Assembly: GCA_022570795.1 (NCBI GenBank)
Contig: JAKUDP010000018.1
Coordinates: 186,001 to 250,000 of the forward strand
DNA: 64,000 nt
DNA from: Sphaerulina vaccinii
Lineage: Eukaryota; Ascomycota; Dothideomycetes; Mycosphaerellales; Mycosphaerellaceae
Direction: 5' to 3'
In this document: positions 40,947 through 52,437 of the stretch, piece after piece
Position numbering within the stretch: position 1 is the stretch's first letter
Layout: each line of letters begins with the position of its first letter
Made by a program: the position numbers and the translations under genes
The notes under the pieces: generated by a model
Database searches by the model: none
What the model was told of the DNA's origin: nothing
What the model saw: only the letters and a program-made list of their open reading frames with translations

Positions 40947-43451
40947 GATGAGCGAGAGCCGGTTTTGTATATGTTGATCAATGATCGCAGCAACTCGTCA
41001 CTATGATGACAATCGAAACAGCAGCGAGCAGGCCGTATTCTATGCCATTGACTTACTGCGGAGTACTCGTTGCCATGGGCATGGATCTGATCAGGCGATA
41101 TGTAGCTCTCACGGCGAGTTCCCCTTGATCCGGTGAGCTCTGACAAGGAGTAACACGGCCGGTCTTACCGCTCTTCACCAAATTCTACGAAGGTGATGCC
41201 ATTGTATAGACAATTTCGAGTGCCTGACCTAGTCGGCAGGGTCGCCAAGAGAGGAGGTATAAAGTCAGAAAGAGATCCGTAAGGGTAGAAATGCGGAGAA
41301 TGCCTGTCTGGTTGCGCGAATAGCTGTCGTTCATCGCGGCCTGTGCCGACCTGATGCTGTCGGGTGCGAGAACGCTGCATTCCGACTGGGTATACTCAGG
41401 CTTACGTGGAGGTGTTGTGGTATACGAATGGCGGAGACATTTTCTTGTTGCAGGAGTGCAGCGGCGAGGAGAGCTGTAGCTGCACAGAAAGTTTCCCTGA
41501 CAGCTCTGTTGCGAGTACGTGAAGCACAGCCTTTGCAGGGTGGTCAGGAGTGGGTGTGCAGATGGTGGTGTGATATTGTTGTTGATGTTGTCGAGAGCTT
41601 CGGAAGTCGGATGGAATGAAGTCAAAGTCAAAGCTCATCTCAACTTCGAGCAGAAACATGGCCAAGCCTCCGAACGAAGTGCCTACAACGCAAAAGGTCT
41701 TATCGTCAGATCTTGAGATTGACTATATACGGTTAATCTAAAAATTGGGCACGGTCAAAACCTGCAATCGTATACAGAGATTCCAACAGGAAAGCGTCCA
41801 CGCTTGACAAAAATTATAGGCTCGAATGGCGAATGGCGAATTTACTTAGATCGTGGGCTTTAGCTAGCGGCGGGTACTGCCGAGCCAATGGGCTCTGTAA
41901 GTGAACAAGTTGTCGCCCGTCCACACTCCCTGATCGGTTTGATATAGTCGTGAAATATTGTTGTAGAGTACGGCACGACAACAACCTACAGGAGGTTATT
42001 CAAGCATTCAGGCATTGCGCGAGCTCTTTCCTCCCGCGTCGCTCTCTCCTCCATCGTTCCTGCCACAACATCGACCATCTGCCATATCGTTCACTTACGC
42101 CACCTGCTTCACGACTCGTCCGCAACGACCACCACACTTCCCGAAGCATATACCAGTACCAGGAGGCCTCCGACAGCCTGAGAAAGATGCTGTAATGCTG
42201 ATATGTCGGTCATGATTATGGTAGTCTCGCAGAACTACGTATATGCTGAGCCGTTGCAGGCGGCGATAAGAGCAGATAGAACACCTCTCTGAGATGCATC
42301 GATGTGGTCATTCTCGCTGTTCCCAGCTTGCCGCCATAAAGCAGCCCGTGGCGCGTGATGCTCGCGGGCCATGGTCGGATATCATATACCCTCCGATCGG
42401 GGTCGGAGAAGCTGTCATCATCACTCCAATAGCACTCTAAATGCAGGCGTAGTTCTGGAAAGAAAGGCTTACAATGCTGAAGAGTCAGCCGGGCACGTAA
42501 AGCTGGCCCAGGTTGAGGAAGAGAGAGTAGTGCTTACAATCTCCTGAAAGATGTGTACATTCTCCATCTGAAGCCGCGACCTGTTGTTTTACGACGGTCC
42601 CGGCGGCTGCTTGAGCGTCGTGATTCCGCTGTTTATCTGCCAGACTTGCCGACAGAGTGAACAAGAGGCTGACATCATCTGTGCTGCCATGAGCGCATAG
42701 TCACTCGGGCAGGAGATCAAGATGGTGAGATCCCGAAGCCTCCCATCGGACGAGTACCGATGGCTTGAATTCCATCGAGAAAGTCTTATTCATTCTATTG
42801 TCGTCCTGATATCAGAAACGACGGAGCAGACTCCGGGATCTACGTTTGGTAGGCGTATTCACCTGATGACTTACCACCATAATTTTACAGCCTTACAGCT
42901 TTATAGCCCATGTACACATCTCAGAATAAACAGCAGCTGCTCAACATGGACCATTGTAGGCCTATGATTGTACTGTTTTGATTACCGTGTCTGCCTAAGG
43001 ATACTGGCCTAGTGGCTTGGCGTTTTCCGTCTTCCTTGCGGTCCAAACTCCATCTCCTTTCTTGTCATATCGACATCACAACAAACCATCGAGAACAGCC
43101 CGACTTCATCATTGTTTGGATCGAGGTCTCACGCGTCATACTAACCAGGAATTACGGCCGAACTCATGCCCGTCCATATACATTGGTTGTAGCAAGCACC
43201 CTTTGGCATACATCCCGGATTGTCAAAAACTCTCGATCCCAGTAAAACGATACAAACGGCAGACGACTGCCGGTCGATTCATGTTGGCGATATGCTTGGC
43301 CGCGGGCTAGTAGCATTGCAATGTTACATACTCTACAGGACAAGTCTCGAAAACAGACTTACTCATACATGATTTACCTCCTACCATGATACATTCAGCT
43401 CACCACATGTGATGTAGTCCTCAAATTGGACTCGACAGCAACCACGTCGAA
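40947..43451. other. Long gene-poor region (2.5 kb)
   Basis: No frame carries a recognised domain. The longest candidates (for example 41185–41631 minus, 148 codons) overlap other open frames and have no splice support. The stretch near 41740–41860 is AT-rich. No terminal inverted repeats or transposase remains were noticed. Confidence 0.4.
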
Positions 43452-45070
43452 ATGTCGCGATTCGAACGTCCGCCGGTTGACATGCTGAATCTGTCGCACG
43501 AAGAGAAAGAAAGGCTGTACCATGAGTCAAGAGGTCCCGCCGCGTACATCATCATGTTCACCTTCTACGCTCTGACCGTGGTGTTCGTATCTGTCAGACT
43601 CTTCGTCCGACTTCGAATATCTCGATATGCCGGATTGGATGACTGGCTCATCATCCCAAGTGAGGTAGGAAGCCCTACCGTCTTGCTGTCCGACTTGGTG
43701 AGGTGCTAAGACATACGGACAGCTCACATGCACAGTCATGATGGTGTTTATCTACTATCGTACGTTGTCTTCTTGACACGGTTCCAGATCGGTGCTGATA
43801 TTACTCCAGAAATCCAGTATGGCAGTGGCAGGCACGTACTGGTGCTCACTGTGGAGGCCACCGAGAACATGGTGAGAGTAAGTGCTGCTAGTCCTGTTAT
43901 ATGCCGAAGCGCGACTGATCATCTACAGGTCAATTTCGTTGCAGTGATTATGTGGATCGTCTCGATCACGTTCACAAAGACATCGATCTTAGTGCAATAC
44001 ATGCGATTCTTGTCATCACCCAAGACCACACGACTGATCTGGTTTCTAATGGTCGTGGTGGTGTTGAGCGGCATCAGCTCGTTCGTCGTGGTCATAACCG
44101 CCTGTATACCTACGCGAGCTATCTGGAACTTCACTGCCCGTAAGACCGCGAAGTGTTTAAATCAATTGCTGTGCGCAGATTGGTACAAAAAACGCTCGCA
44201 GCGACTGTTAGCTGACCTGTACAGATTTTGGCAAGTTCAATGTGTCGTCGAGACCTTAACATGCTGGCTCATGCTATGGCTTCTTGTACCTCCTCTGTGG
44301 AAGCTGCAACTGCCACGCGAGCAACGACTCGGTATTATCATCCTACTTGGTCTTAGCTCATCGTATGCACCGATTATCTCAAGGTGAAGGTTCTACTGGA
44401 TCTAACTCATGTTCGCAGATCATGCATCGCCAGCCTCTTGCGTCTGAAAACCTCTTTCGCCTCGATCCCAAAGGACCCAAAGGCTATCCATGATTGGACT
44501 TATAATGGAATCTTCGTTAGTAGAGACGCTCACCGTTCGTGGCAGCTTCATATCTCCATCTACTGACTAGCTCAGGCTACCATATACGCCGTCGTCGAGC
44601 TCACGACTGGCATCGTATGCTGCTCGCTACCAGCACTAATGCCATTACGCTTCATACTGTGTCCGGCACTGTTTCCATCAACAAGACGTTCAAGTAGCCC
44701 AATACAGCAGCGTCCGAGTCCACTTCCTCGCCCAGGTCCAGAGCAGGCAATACAAATTGCCCGTCTCATGCTACCGACCCCTTCCGCGACCCGACTCACT
44801 GCTGCCTCTCCGCGCCGAATGTTTCAATGGAGTTCGAGGAGTGGGAGTGTAAGCACCACCGCAAGGACATGGAGCGTTGACACTGAGGCTACAGCACCCA
44901 TGGCTTCTCAACATCTACAGACTCCGCATACTATCCTCGAAGCTTCAACCGTCCTCGAAGCTCCCACGATCATCGAGGCCTCCGCACTCCCCAGCCCAAG
45001 TCACGCGGCGAAACGGCCAGAGATGACACAAGATGAGATCAAAGCTTTTGAGTCGGGAATACCATTGTGA
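43452..45070 (+). CDS. Fungal rhodopsin-like (PTH11-type) seven-helix membrane protein, seven exons
   Basis: Exons 43452–43659, 43736–43759, 43810–43871, 43929–44170, 44225–44362, 44419–44515 and 44576–45070 all join in phase and give 421 residues. Family signs: an N-terminal helix AAYIIMFTFYALTVVFVSVR, then GLDDWLII, NFVAVIMWIVSITFTKTSIL, KTAKCLNQL followed by VETLTCWLMLWLLVPPLWKL, and CIASLLRLKTSF, before YAVVELTTGIVCCSLPALMP. The C-terminal tail of about 140 residues is Ser/Pro/Thr-rich. This group includes receptor-like proteins of plant-associated ascomycetes. Ligand and signalling role are unknown. The 24-base exon 2 makes the gene easy to miss. Confidence 0.75.
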
Positions 45071-45965
45071 TATCGATGTTGTCCGCAACATATCGCGGAC
45101 CAGCTAGCCATTTACGTGGTCGAAACGCTATATTGATTCCTGAGAGGCACTATGGACTCCAAAACATATTTGTGCGAATTCACCCAGATAGAACACATAT
45201 GGATCGATCACAACCCGAAGTCTTGGAGCTAAGGGAAGGATATTGATCGTACAATGAGTTTGGAGAGATCGCAAACATGAGCTAGCGCCGGGTATTGCCG
45301 CACGTTTACGGTTGGCAGAGTGAAGTGAGGATATGGTTGACGATGAGATACGAAGCTATGAGACACTCACGCAGCCTCCGAGGCCTCTACATACGGCCCA
45401 CAAGGATCATGGACTCCATGATGAAGGAGATGGAGAGATGCCAACAGCAGAGGGTGACTAGGTACAACATCATCACACCTCGTGATTCAACAGCACCTGC
45501 GTCTTGTCGCAACAATTGTATAGCAAGACTGGCCGATGTTACCGACAAATCCAAGGGAAATGACCTTTCACATCATTTGCACTCAGTGCCCAAGCTGATC
45601 CGGATTCCTTTTCGAGGTACCATTTGTGATGCGATCACGGAGCATTCACACATTCGACTGCCTAGGGCTGCATGTCGACTTTCAACTACGTAGCCAGTAC
45701 CATTCTGCGCAAAGGTCATCAGAAATCATACGATGACTTGCGAAGCGTATTGGCTTGTTGCCAGCTGTTCATAGCAATATTATAGCTGCTGCAAGAGTCG
45801 TACGAGATATGCTTCACAAGTAACACCACGCATCAGCTTAGAGCATTGCGAAACATCAGACACATGAGAAGCTGGAATATCAGCAGTGACAAGCATTCGC
45901 TTCGATCACGCTTAAAAGACACAACTACCAATATATCCAACTCGTACATTCAACTGCGAATTATC
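45071..45965. other. Intergenic region, no supported gene
   Basis: A frame at 45295–45693 lacks an ATG start and any domain. Confidence 0.35.
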
Positions 45966-46452
45966 ATGGGCGCCTTCATCAAAATCAGCCTTCGCCTCCA
46001 CAGCCTGGTCAACATTTTTCTAGGAATCTACGGCATAGTACGACCAGTCCAATTCCTCGCAACGACTATCGGCAACAACAATGCCTTCGACAACAGCTGG
46101 CTCCACATTCCTTCGCTAGACTACACACTTAACAGAATGGCTCAATAGGTTATTATTACTATACCCTTCCCTAGCAGGACATGCACTCGGACTAATTGCA
46201 CGATAACAGTACGGCTTCCAGCTTCTAGCAATAGGAGCCTTGTTATTCATTATCGTAGGCGAAGTCGGTCTACATCGCAGAGCGGCTATGGTTGTCGTCG
46301 GTCTGGAATCGGCTATTATGGGCGCGTGTTTGCGCTCGGGAGGAGATGGAGCTACATATCATGGACTTTGGGCTGTTGTACATTTGTTGGCAGATTTTGT
46401 TGATCAGATGATGGAGGATGATGGCTTGGTACGAGATTATTTGAATCGATGA
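45966..46452 (+). pseudogene. Decayed small membrane protein gene
   Basis: From ATG 45966 the frame reads IKISLRLHSLVNIFLGIYG and ends at TAG 46146–46148. Skipping one A at 46147 restores a frame (W then LLLLYPSLAGHALGLIAR) that meets TAA at 46204–46206. The frame then continues with QYGFQLLAIGALLFIIVG and further hydrophobic segments to a stop at 46450–46452. Together this would be a four-helix membrane protein of about 160 residues. One insertion plus one nonsense codon indicate a pseudogene. No family was recognised. Confidence 0.5.
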
Positions 46453-46943
46453 AGTTCAGGCGCTGTATATTAATATTTACTATTGATACGGATATATAGG
46501 ACTGACTTACGGAAAGTGAACTCTTCTCTCCTTGAGGAGTTGAGGAATTGCGAGGACAAAAAACAACAAGAAACTCGTATACATACGCTACTGAGATCCT
46601 ACGATCCTCAACAGCCACCATTGACCGAGTGGTAACGCGCGTAAGTTATCGTCGAGGATGATACAGTGCTATGGACTGACGAATTGTAAGCCTCAAGTTC
46701 GATTGACCTAGGAGCCCCTCAGAGTAAGTTGTGGAAACTCACTACTGTTCGTTATTTTTTGTTTGGTCACGGGTTTCCCGATGTCAGCACTTTATCCATG
46801 GCGACAAGGCGACTTATGCAAGAGTGTGGCAGTTTTAGAGAGTTTTTGGAAGTGATTTGATGTTTGTACAAATATTGTAAACCATTTCTATCATCAGCCT
46901 CTCGTCCTCTCTTCCTCATACTGCTGTATACTGCTCATGGGTA
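46453..46943. other. Intergenic region with a weak tRNA-like stretch
   Basis: 46622–46718 contains an A-box-like GACCGAGTGGTAACGCG and a GTTCGATTG string, but the T-arm does not pair, so it is not called as a tRNA. Confidence 0.3.
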
Positions 46944-47195
46944 TCATCGTTCATCATCATCGTCATATTCCATCGCCTTCACGCCTCGGTAGTTTTCCTC
47001 CTCTTCGCATTCGAAGGATTCCACCCCATGACACGATCGGCCTGCTTTACAACCATTCCCCTGTCGGCAGTCTTGCAGATGTGTATCAATGGTGTGCAGC
47101 CAATTGCGTTTGTGGCGTTGTGGAGGATCGAGAACGGGAGGGGGTGCTGTGTCAGCAAGCAGCCGAGACAAGCTGGAGCTCTCGGCTTTCTGCAT
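46944..47195 (-). CDS. Small cysteine-containing acidic-tailed ORF, doubtful
   Basis: 83 codons from an ATG at 47195. It has cysteine spacing CRQGNGCKAGRSC and an acidic end (YDDDDER). There is no signal peptide or known family. It lies downstream of, and on the same strand as, the single-helix protein at 47365–47850. Coding status is uncertain. Confidence 0.3.
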   Translation of the reverse strand: MQKAESSSLSRLLADTAPPPVLDPPQRHKRNWLHTIDTHLQDCRQGNGCKAGRSCHGVESFECEEEENYRGVKAMEYDDDDER

Positions 47196-47364
47196 CTTGG
47201 TGCTCGTCAGACATCGGGCCCTTCCAGAATCAGGAACTGGGCTCCGCGGTCGTGGCTCTGGTACGACTCGTTCGTCTTAGAATGTTTTTGTTGTTGTGTT
47301 TGGCTTGCTGCAGTGTGACTGTGTGGCGACTTCAAGCCATCCACAATCTTTGTTCTGGTCTTCT

Positions 47365-47850
47365 TCATACCACAACATCATCGTGAGCGTGATCGATGGG
47401 CTGTCCAGTGATCGAGACTTCTTCCGTAGGCTTAGGCGCCAGAGGATCGAAAGTCGCTTGCTCAAGTTCTGGATGCGATTGCCTCATTCCAGAGTCCTCT
47501 TCAGTAGTCGCAACAGAGATCTGAGGATTGCTGACTGGGAAGTCCTTCTCCTCGTAGACAGTCCAGGTGCCCTTCAATTTAGTTTGCGCGTCTTTGAAGC
47601 GTTGTGCTGATTGTTTTTGGATCCAGGCTGTGGCATCGGCTGTGTAGCTTGGTCGGAGAGTCATTGTGGTGATGAAGACCACAGCGATGAGGATGAGTGC
47701 CAATAGTGGTGCCAGTCCACGTTTGCCTCTGATAGGAGATCGTGAGCGACGTGGTGACCATGTTCCTGCGCGTGCTGGCTCCATTGCAGCTTTTTCTGAA
47801 AGAATTCCTGTTGGGCTGCCTGGTGCAGATGGAATTGAAGACCAAGTCAT
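47365..47850 (-). CDS. Single-pass membrane protein, unknown function
   Basis: 161 residues from the ATG at 47850. A Ser/Pro/Arg-rich N-terminus (WSPRRSRSPIRGKRG) is followed by one membrane helix at about residues 48–69 (LAPLLALILIAVVFITTMTL). The C-terminal part is polar and acidic. Basic residues before the helix predict a type II orientation. No family was recognised. Confidence 0.5.
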   Translation of the reverse strand: MTWSSIPSAPGSPTGILSEKAAMEPARAGTWSPRRSRSPIRGKRGLAPLLALILIAVVFITTMTLRPSYTADATAWIQKQSAQRFKDAQTKLKGTWTVYEEKDFPVSNPQISVATTEEDSGMRQSHPELEQATFDPLAPKPTEEVSITGQPIDHAHDDVVV

Positions 47851-48817
47851 TGTTGCGTTATCGAACTCGTGCTTGCTATGATGTGTGATGAGGGATTCCT
47901 TCCAAGTATTGGCTGAAAGTGTTGAGATGAGCTTGCAGATGATCACACTGATGAACAGTAGCTAGTGTTGCGCGATAGATATGATCAATTCTTTGTCGGC
48001 GATATACATCATATCAATATATCAAACACCAGCCGAGTGGTCTCAGTCATTGGCTGGTTCGGTATTTGGCGTGGAGCTCATAGCTTTCTCCAACTTCTCC
48101 ATGATTTTTGGAGTTCGCGCGAGGGACACCGTCATGAAGCAAGCCACACATCTCTGCGCTAAGATCCTTTGACTGGCTCCGTCGTTCAAAAAACCTCGGC
48201 CTAACACACCTACTGCAGATTCGAACGCAAGTCACGTTAGAGCTGCATCCCGCTCGGTATCTTGTGAAGATCAAGCTCGTTCGTCGCGTGCGCCTCGTCT
48301 ACGCCTGCAAATTCTTATGCGAACGCCAACATGGCAAAATCCGTGCTTCTCCGCCTTTGGCAACTTTGGTGGCTGATCTCGACCTTGCCGAGTCGGCGCC
48401 CACGAGTATGCATGATGATAGGCTCACAATCTAGAGCTTAAGCATAATTTGGGAGCCGTACTTGGTCTACACCGCACTACAGCTGTTTCAAGAAGTGCTG
48501 CCGAACCCTACTCCAAATAGCTTGTCACATGCGCGATGCACGATTTCAGCTCTGCGAAAAGTCCACAGCTCAAGCAGCTCGATCGGGACAATGCTGGACA
48601 ATGGTCGCGGACAGCTGCTTGCTCGCAGGCAATCGCAGTAGAGATGGCAAAGTCCACGACTCAAGCAGCTCGACCATGACGAAGCTGAAAGATCATCGAG
48701 GACAGCTGCTTGATCACGAGCAATGGCACAGCGAGGGTGATGACAGAGGGTGTGTTGAAGATATCGTTAACATTTGTACAACTGATCGTATTGTGCATGA
48801 GAGGCCGTTACTCTCCA
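47851..48817. other. Intergenic region holding a 91-base tandem duplication
   Basis: Between the single-helix protein start and the 3' end of the acyltransferase. The duplication is listed separately; no gene is supported. Confidence 0.4.
48558..48739. repeat. Imperfect tandem duplication, period 91 bases
   Basis: Copy 1 at 48558–48648 and copy 2 at 48649–48739 both begin AAAGTCCAC, share CTCAAGCAGCTCGA, and share GGACAGCTGCTT exactly 91 bases apart (48609 and 48700). The copies have diverged between these blocks. Confidence 0.7.
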
Positions 48818-50572
48818 CTATGAATTCGTCTTCTCCTCAGCCTGGCTCGTCGTAGCCTTGAGCGATGGCTTCTCAGGTAGGAACTTTGAGTACAGCCAAG
48901 CTGTGAACTTGATCGCGCTGTCATCGACGACGATTGTCATGATCTCAGCCACCCACATCGTGAGAGGCAGTAGTATCACTTGACAAAGGACGAAGCTCAG
49001 CTCCAAACCCTTGACTCCCCACTTTGGTAGAGGGAAGCGTCCTACCCACCAGGGCATAAGGAGAATGTGATGGCCTGGGATCGTCCAGCCGACTGCGCAG
49101 TACAGTCTGTCTCCGAGTGCCCAAAGCACGGGGCCGTGCATTAGGTAGAGCATAAAGGAAATGCGTCCGAGATGCTGGCAGAAAGGCGTCTCGAAGAATC
49201 TCTTCGCCCATGGAATGTGGGGTACTGAAGCCACGAGGAAGGTTGCCGCCCAGAACAAGTAGAACCACCTGAAATCGAACACAGCCTGAGGTTTCAGGTA
49301 GGCCAGGTAATACCATCCAGGGCTCTTCTTCAGGAGGTTGACATCAATGGAGTGCGATGGAATGCCGCCAAGCAAGATCGACACTGTAAACAATGTGTAG
49401 AAGATCTTGGTCTTGAATGGCTCCAGACTCTTCATCCATCGTGGAAGCGTGCCTTCAGCAGCTCTCATCTCCAGATCACAGATCATCATTCCACCCAGGA
49501 ACATTGCGAAGTAGGAGCCATCCACAATGTACATCATGTAGTACCAGAGACCAGCCAAACACCATAGTCGTCCATCGCGCGTCATTCTCGAAATAGCCAT
49601 GCAAGTCGTGTATATCAGAATCGAGCCCTTGAATTCCACAGGAATGGTCCAGATGTGTGGGTGGTAGTCATTAATGACTCTGTTGCCTGTGTCAAAGATG
49701 AAGAACATATTCTTGCAATCACAGTACCACTTCCAGACTTCATCCCTCCAAGATTTCTGCGGCTCAAAGGACATGTGCAATCCGAAGAAATGCGGAGTGC
49801 ACATTATCATGAAGGACACCACAATGATTGGCAAGTACAAGCGTAGCCATCGCTTGAAGAGAGACGCAGCCACATTGTCTCCCAGTAGAACGAATTCTCC
49901 TTGTCTCATGAGCTGCAATGGCTTCACAGACAGCACATAGCCGGAAAGGACCAGGAAACAGGATACAGAGAAGTGACCCCCCGAGAAGAATGTCCTGATG
50001 AAAGGTAGAGCGGCAAAGTAGTACTTGCCATCGTATCCGAATGTGTTCTCCAGAGCTGGTGAGCCATCGTAGAATGCATGTGCCCATAGCTGATTGTGTA
50101 GGCAGTACACCATGAGCGCTGCGAAGCCTCTAATGCCATCCAGATATGCCGTTTTCCTCAACTTCCTAGGTCCAGATGATTGCTTTGGCAGGAAAGATGG
50201 CCGGAACATCGAGGCCAGCGGCGCCAACACTCCTAGAAGCGGCACAATTGCTGCCACCGCTGGTGCAACTGCTTTCTGTGCAGGCGCGAGCACCTTTGCA
50301 ACAGGCGCAAGCACTCTCGATGCATGGCCCCTCGCAACTTGTACATGAGGGTCTATCCTCTGGTAGTATTCGCCCGCTCTTGCGCTCGCCTGTGCTGCGA
50401 GGTCTTGTATCCTAACCACATTGTCGCCTCGCTGTTGTCTGTTCTGTTCTTGCTGTTGTTGTGCTATTTCATCCTCTTGAGCCAGGAGGTTTAGCCTCAC
50501 GGGCAACTCTCCTGCCTCCAACTGTGCCTCCTTCATCCTGGCTATTTCTCGGCCGTTGTCGTGGAAGCCCAT
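48818..50572 (-). CDS. Acyltransferase-3 family membrane O-acyltransferase
   Basis: 584 residues from the first ATG at 50572, single exon. Residues about 15–150 form a Gln-rich, coiled, Ala/Pro-rich N-terminal region. The acyltransferase-3 domain begins at LRKTAYLDGIRGFAALMVY with the conserved His in YCLHNQLWAHAF. Many membrane helices follow, such as FSVSCFLVLSGYVLS, YLPIIVVSFMIM and LGRISFMLYLMHGPVLWALG. The family acylates sugars, glycans or lipids at membranes. It is divergent from a GT32 glycosyltransferase, 1.9 kb away, so a shared role in glycan or glycolipid modification is possible. Confidence 0.85.
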   Translation of the reverse strand: MGFHDNGREIARMKEAQLEAGELPVRLNLLAQEDEIAQQQQEQNRQQRGDNVVRIQDLAAQASARAGEYYQRIDPHVQVARGHASRVLAPVAKVLAPAQKAVAPAVAAIVPLLGVLAPLASMFRPSFLPKQSSGPRKLRKTAYLDGIRGFAALMVYCLHNQLWAHAFYDGSPALENTFGYDGKYYFAALPFIRTFFSGGHFSVSCFLVLSGYVLSVKPLQLMRQGEFVLLGDNVAASLFKRWLRLYLPIIVVSFMIMCTPHFFGLHMSFEPQKSWRDEVWKWYCDCKNMFFIFDTGNRVINDYHPHIWTIPVEFKGSILIYTTCMAISRMTRDGRLWCLAGLWYYMMYIVDGSYFAMFLGGMMICDLEMRAAEGTLPRWMKSLEPFKTKIFYTLFTVSILLGGIPSHSIDVNLLKKSPGWYYLAYLKPQAVFDFRWFYLFWAATFLVASVPHIPWAKRFFETPFCQHLGRISFMLYLMHGPVLWALGDRLYCAVGWTIPGHHILLMPWWVGRFPLPKWGVKGLELSFVLCQVILLPLTMWVAEIMTIVVDDSAIKFTAWLYSKFLPEKPSLKATTSQAEEKTNS

Positions 50573-52437
50573 CAATGCCACTCGTACGCGCTGTGAAGAT
50601 GCGTGTGATTGCAACACTCACATTCGCAAACAGGAAATCAAGCAACTATCTGCATGTGACAATCCGCATGAAAGATGCTCCACACAATTGCGCTAGGGTG
50701 TCGCGTCAAAGGCTCGGCGATGGCTATGATCACTTTGCGGGCCAGCCGGGGGTGTAGCTGAAATCGGCAGTGGCCAAACCACACTGGTGGTGTTCACCTT
50801 ATTCCGCACACGACGTCCGTAGTGTCTATTTACACCACGTCCACCATCCTCCGGGCAGGCAGCCTTACGTACACAGCTCCGAAGGAGTCGATAACAGTGG
50901 ATAACCTCGTCGTTGGCCTGTTATCTACTATAAGACTCGTAAGAATGGATTCATCCAAGGTGGGACTAGCTAGATCGTCTTATGTCCATAATACGTCCAT
51001 GGTGGGTCAGACGGTGGACGTCAGGTCAGATCTTCAATACACCGTGGATGATAACCCCTAAACCACACACACTGAAAACCGGTCCAGTGTGAGGCGCAAT
51101 TTGCAGGTTCCGGTACGAACGAACGAGCCGAATTGTGCTTTGGGGATGTGGCCCACCGTGAATGTCCTGATTCGCTGTGTGCTAGTTGGCCTCGGTGTAA
51201 CATGACTTGGAGGAGGCGTTCCTGCGTGGAGACGATTCTTTTTGCTGACTGGCGCGTACCTGATATCTCCAACCACACCAATGTGCGGGGATTTGCTTTC
51301 GAGATTCTGTATCCCTGTCACGTCGTATACTGTAGTTGATATGGCAAGAATCGAGATGCGGAGGAGAGCTCGTCTAGACGCGACGAACGATGCCACCAGT
51401 CGCGCCTCACAGTTGCACAACCAGCAAAATATCGGTAGTCCGCGGATTTCATCAAAGCACTGACGGTCGTTGCGAATGATTAACCATATTTCTTACCGCG
51501 ATCCCGCAGTCGCTATCCAGCGGCCCACGAGACATTGCAAGATTACCCCGGGAATTAGGCACTCCTACTCTTCCTTGCTGGTTCCCAACATGCTCGTGGA
51601 CACGCATACAAGACGTGACAAGCATTGCTGTAGCGTGTTGATAGTAATAATAGCGCTTCCAGTGCTCTGGACCACTTCTTCCACTGCCGTCCCATCGATC
51701 CAGTGCCACTTTTGCTGTCGTCGCCGCGGTATGCGAGCATGTGACGATGAAAGCAATCATCAGATCGAGGTGAGGCGTGCAGTCGAGGTGCAGTAGTGCA
51801 GCCGTCCTGCTTTTGCGAAATGCAAAGGGGACCCTCCTAAAAGCCTGCCTCGGTCACACTCATCGTCATCCTGCGGCCAGTGCATTGCGCGTGCAGCACC
51901 ATTGATAGATTTGCCAAGCATTTAGCCACAGGTGCCCTGCCGTCTCCCCGTTGTGGCAATTTGCGACAATCAGGCCTCCTGGCAAACGATTATCGTTGTG
52001 TCTGTGTTCGCAAAGACAAGCTGTGCATCGTTGAAAACTCAGCCAACGTATCAACGGGTCGCCTGGTTGAGAATCAGTCTCCAAGCCAAATTTGCAGCGG
52101 CGACCAAAGACTTGCTGCAGCTCATAACACATAGAATAGCTAGTTTCATTGGTTGAGACGTTAAGGTTTTCCCGGTCTTGCCAAACTCGCGTCTGGATCC
52201 GCTGTACATCTGGCCTTTCTTGGACAGGCGCCGCGTTAAGTTCGTCGCCGATATGCTTCACACTTATCCGGCAGAGTAGCAATTCGCGCGCTCGTGTCCT
52301 TTCTCTACCAACTTTCGAATTATCTGTCGTGTGGAGAGGTCTGCTTCGTTCACTGCATGATATCCCTTACTACGAGCTCCATCCTACACCATTGTCAACT
52401 GTCTCTCATACACCACACACCGAGCTTTTGAGCACTC
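50573..52437. other. Long divergent intergenic region
   Basis: 1.9 kb between the acyltransferase and the GT32 genes. No frame has a recognised domain. It probably contains both promoters and long 5' untranslated regions. Confidence 0.4.

Noticed and set aside
41185..41665. Overlapping minus-strand frames of 87–148 codons
   Set aside because: Ser/Thr/Pro-rich chance frames in the upstream region of the acetate transporter; no domain or splice pattern.
46620..46720. A-box and B-box-like strings suggesting a tRNA
   Set aside because: The T-stem does not pair and the acceptor ends do not match.
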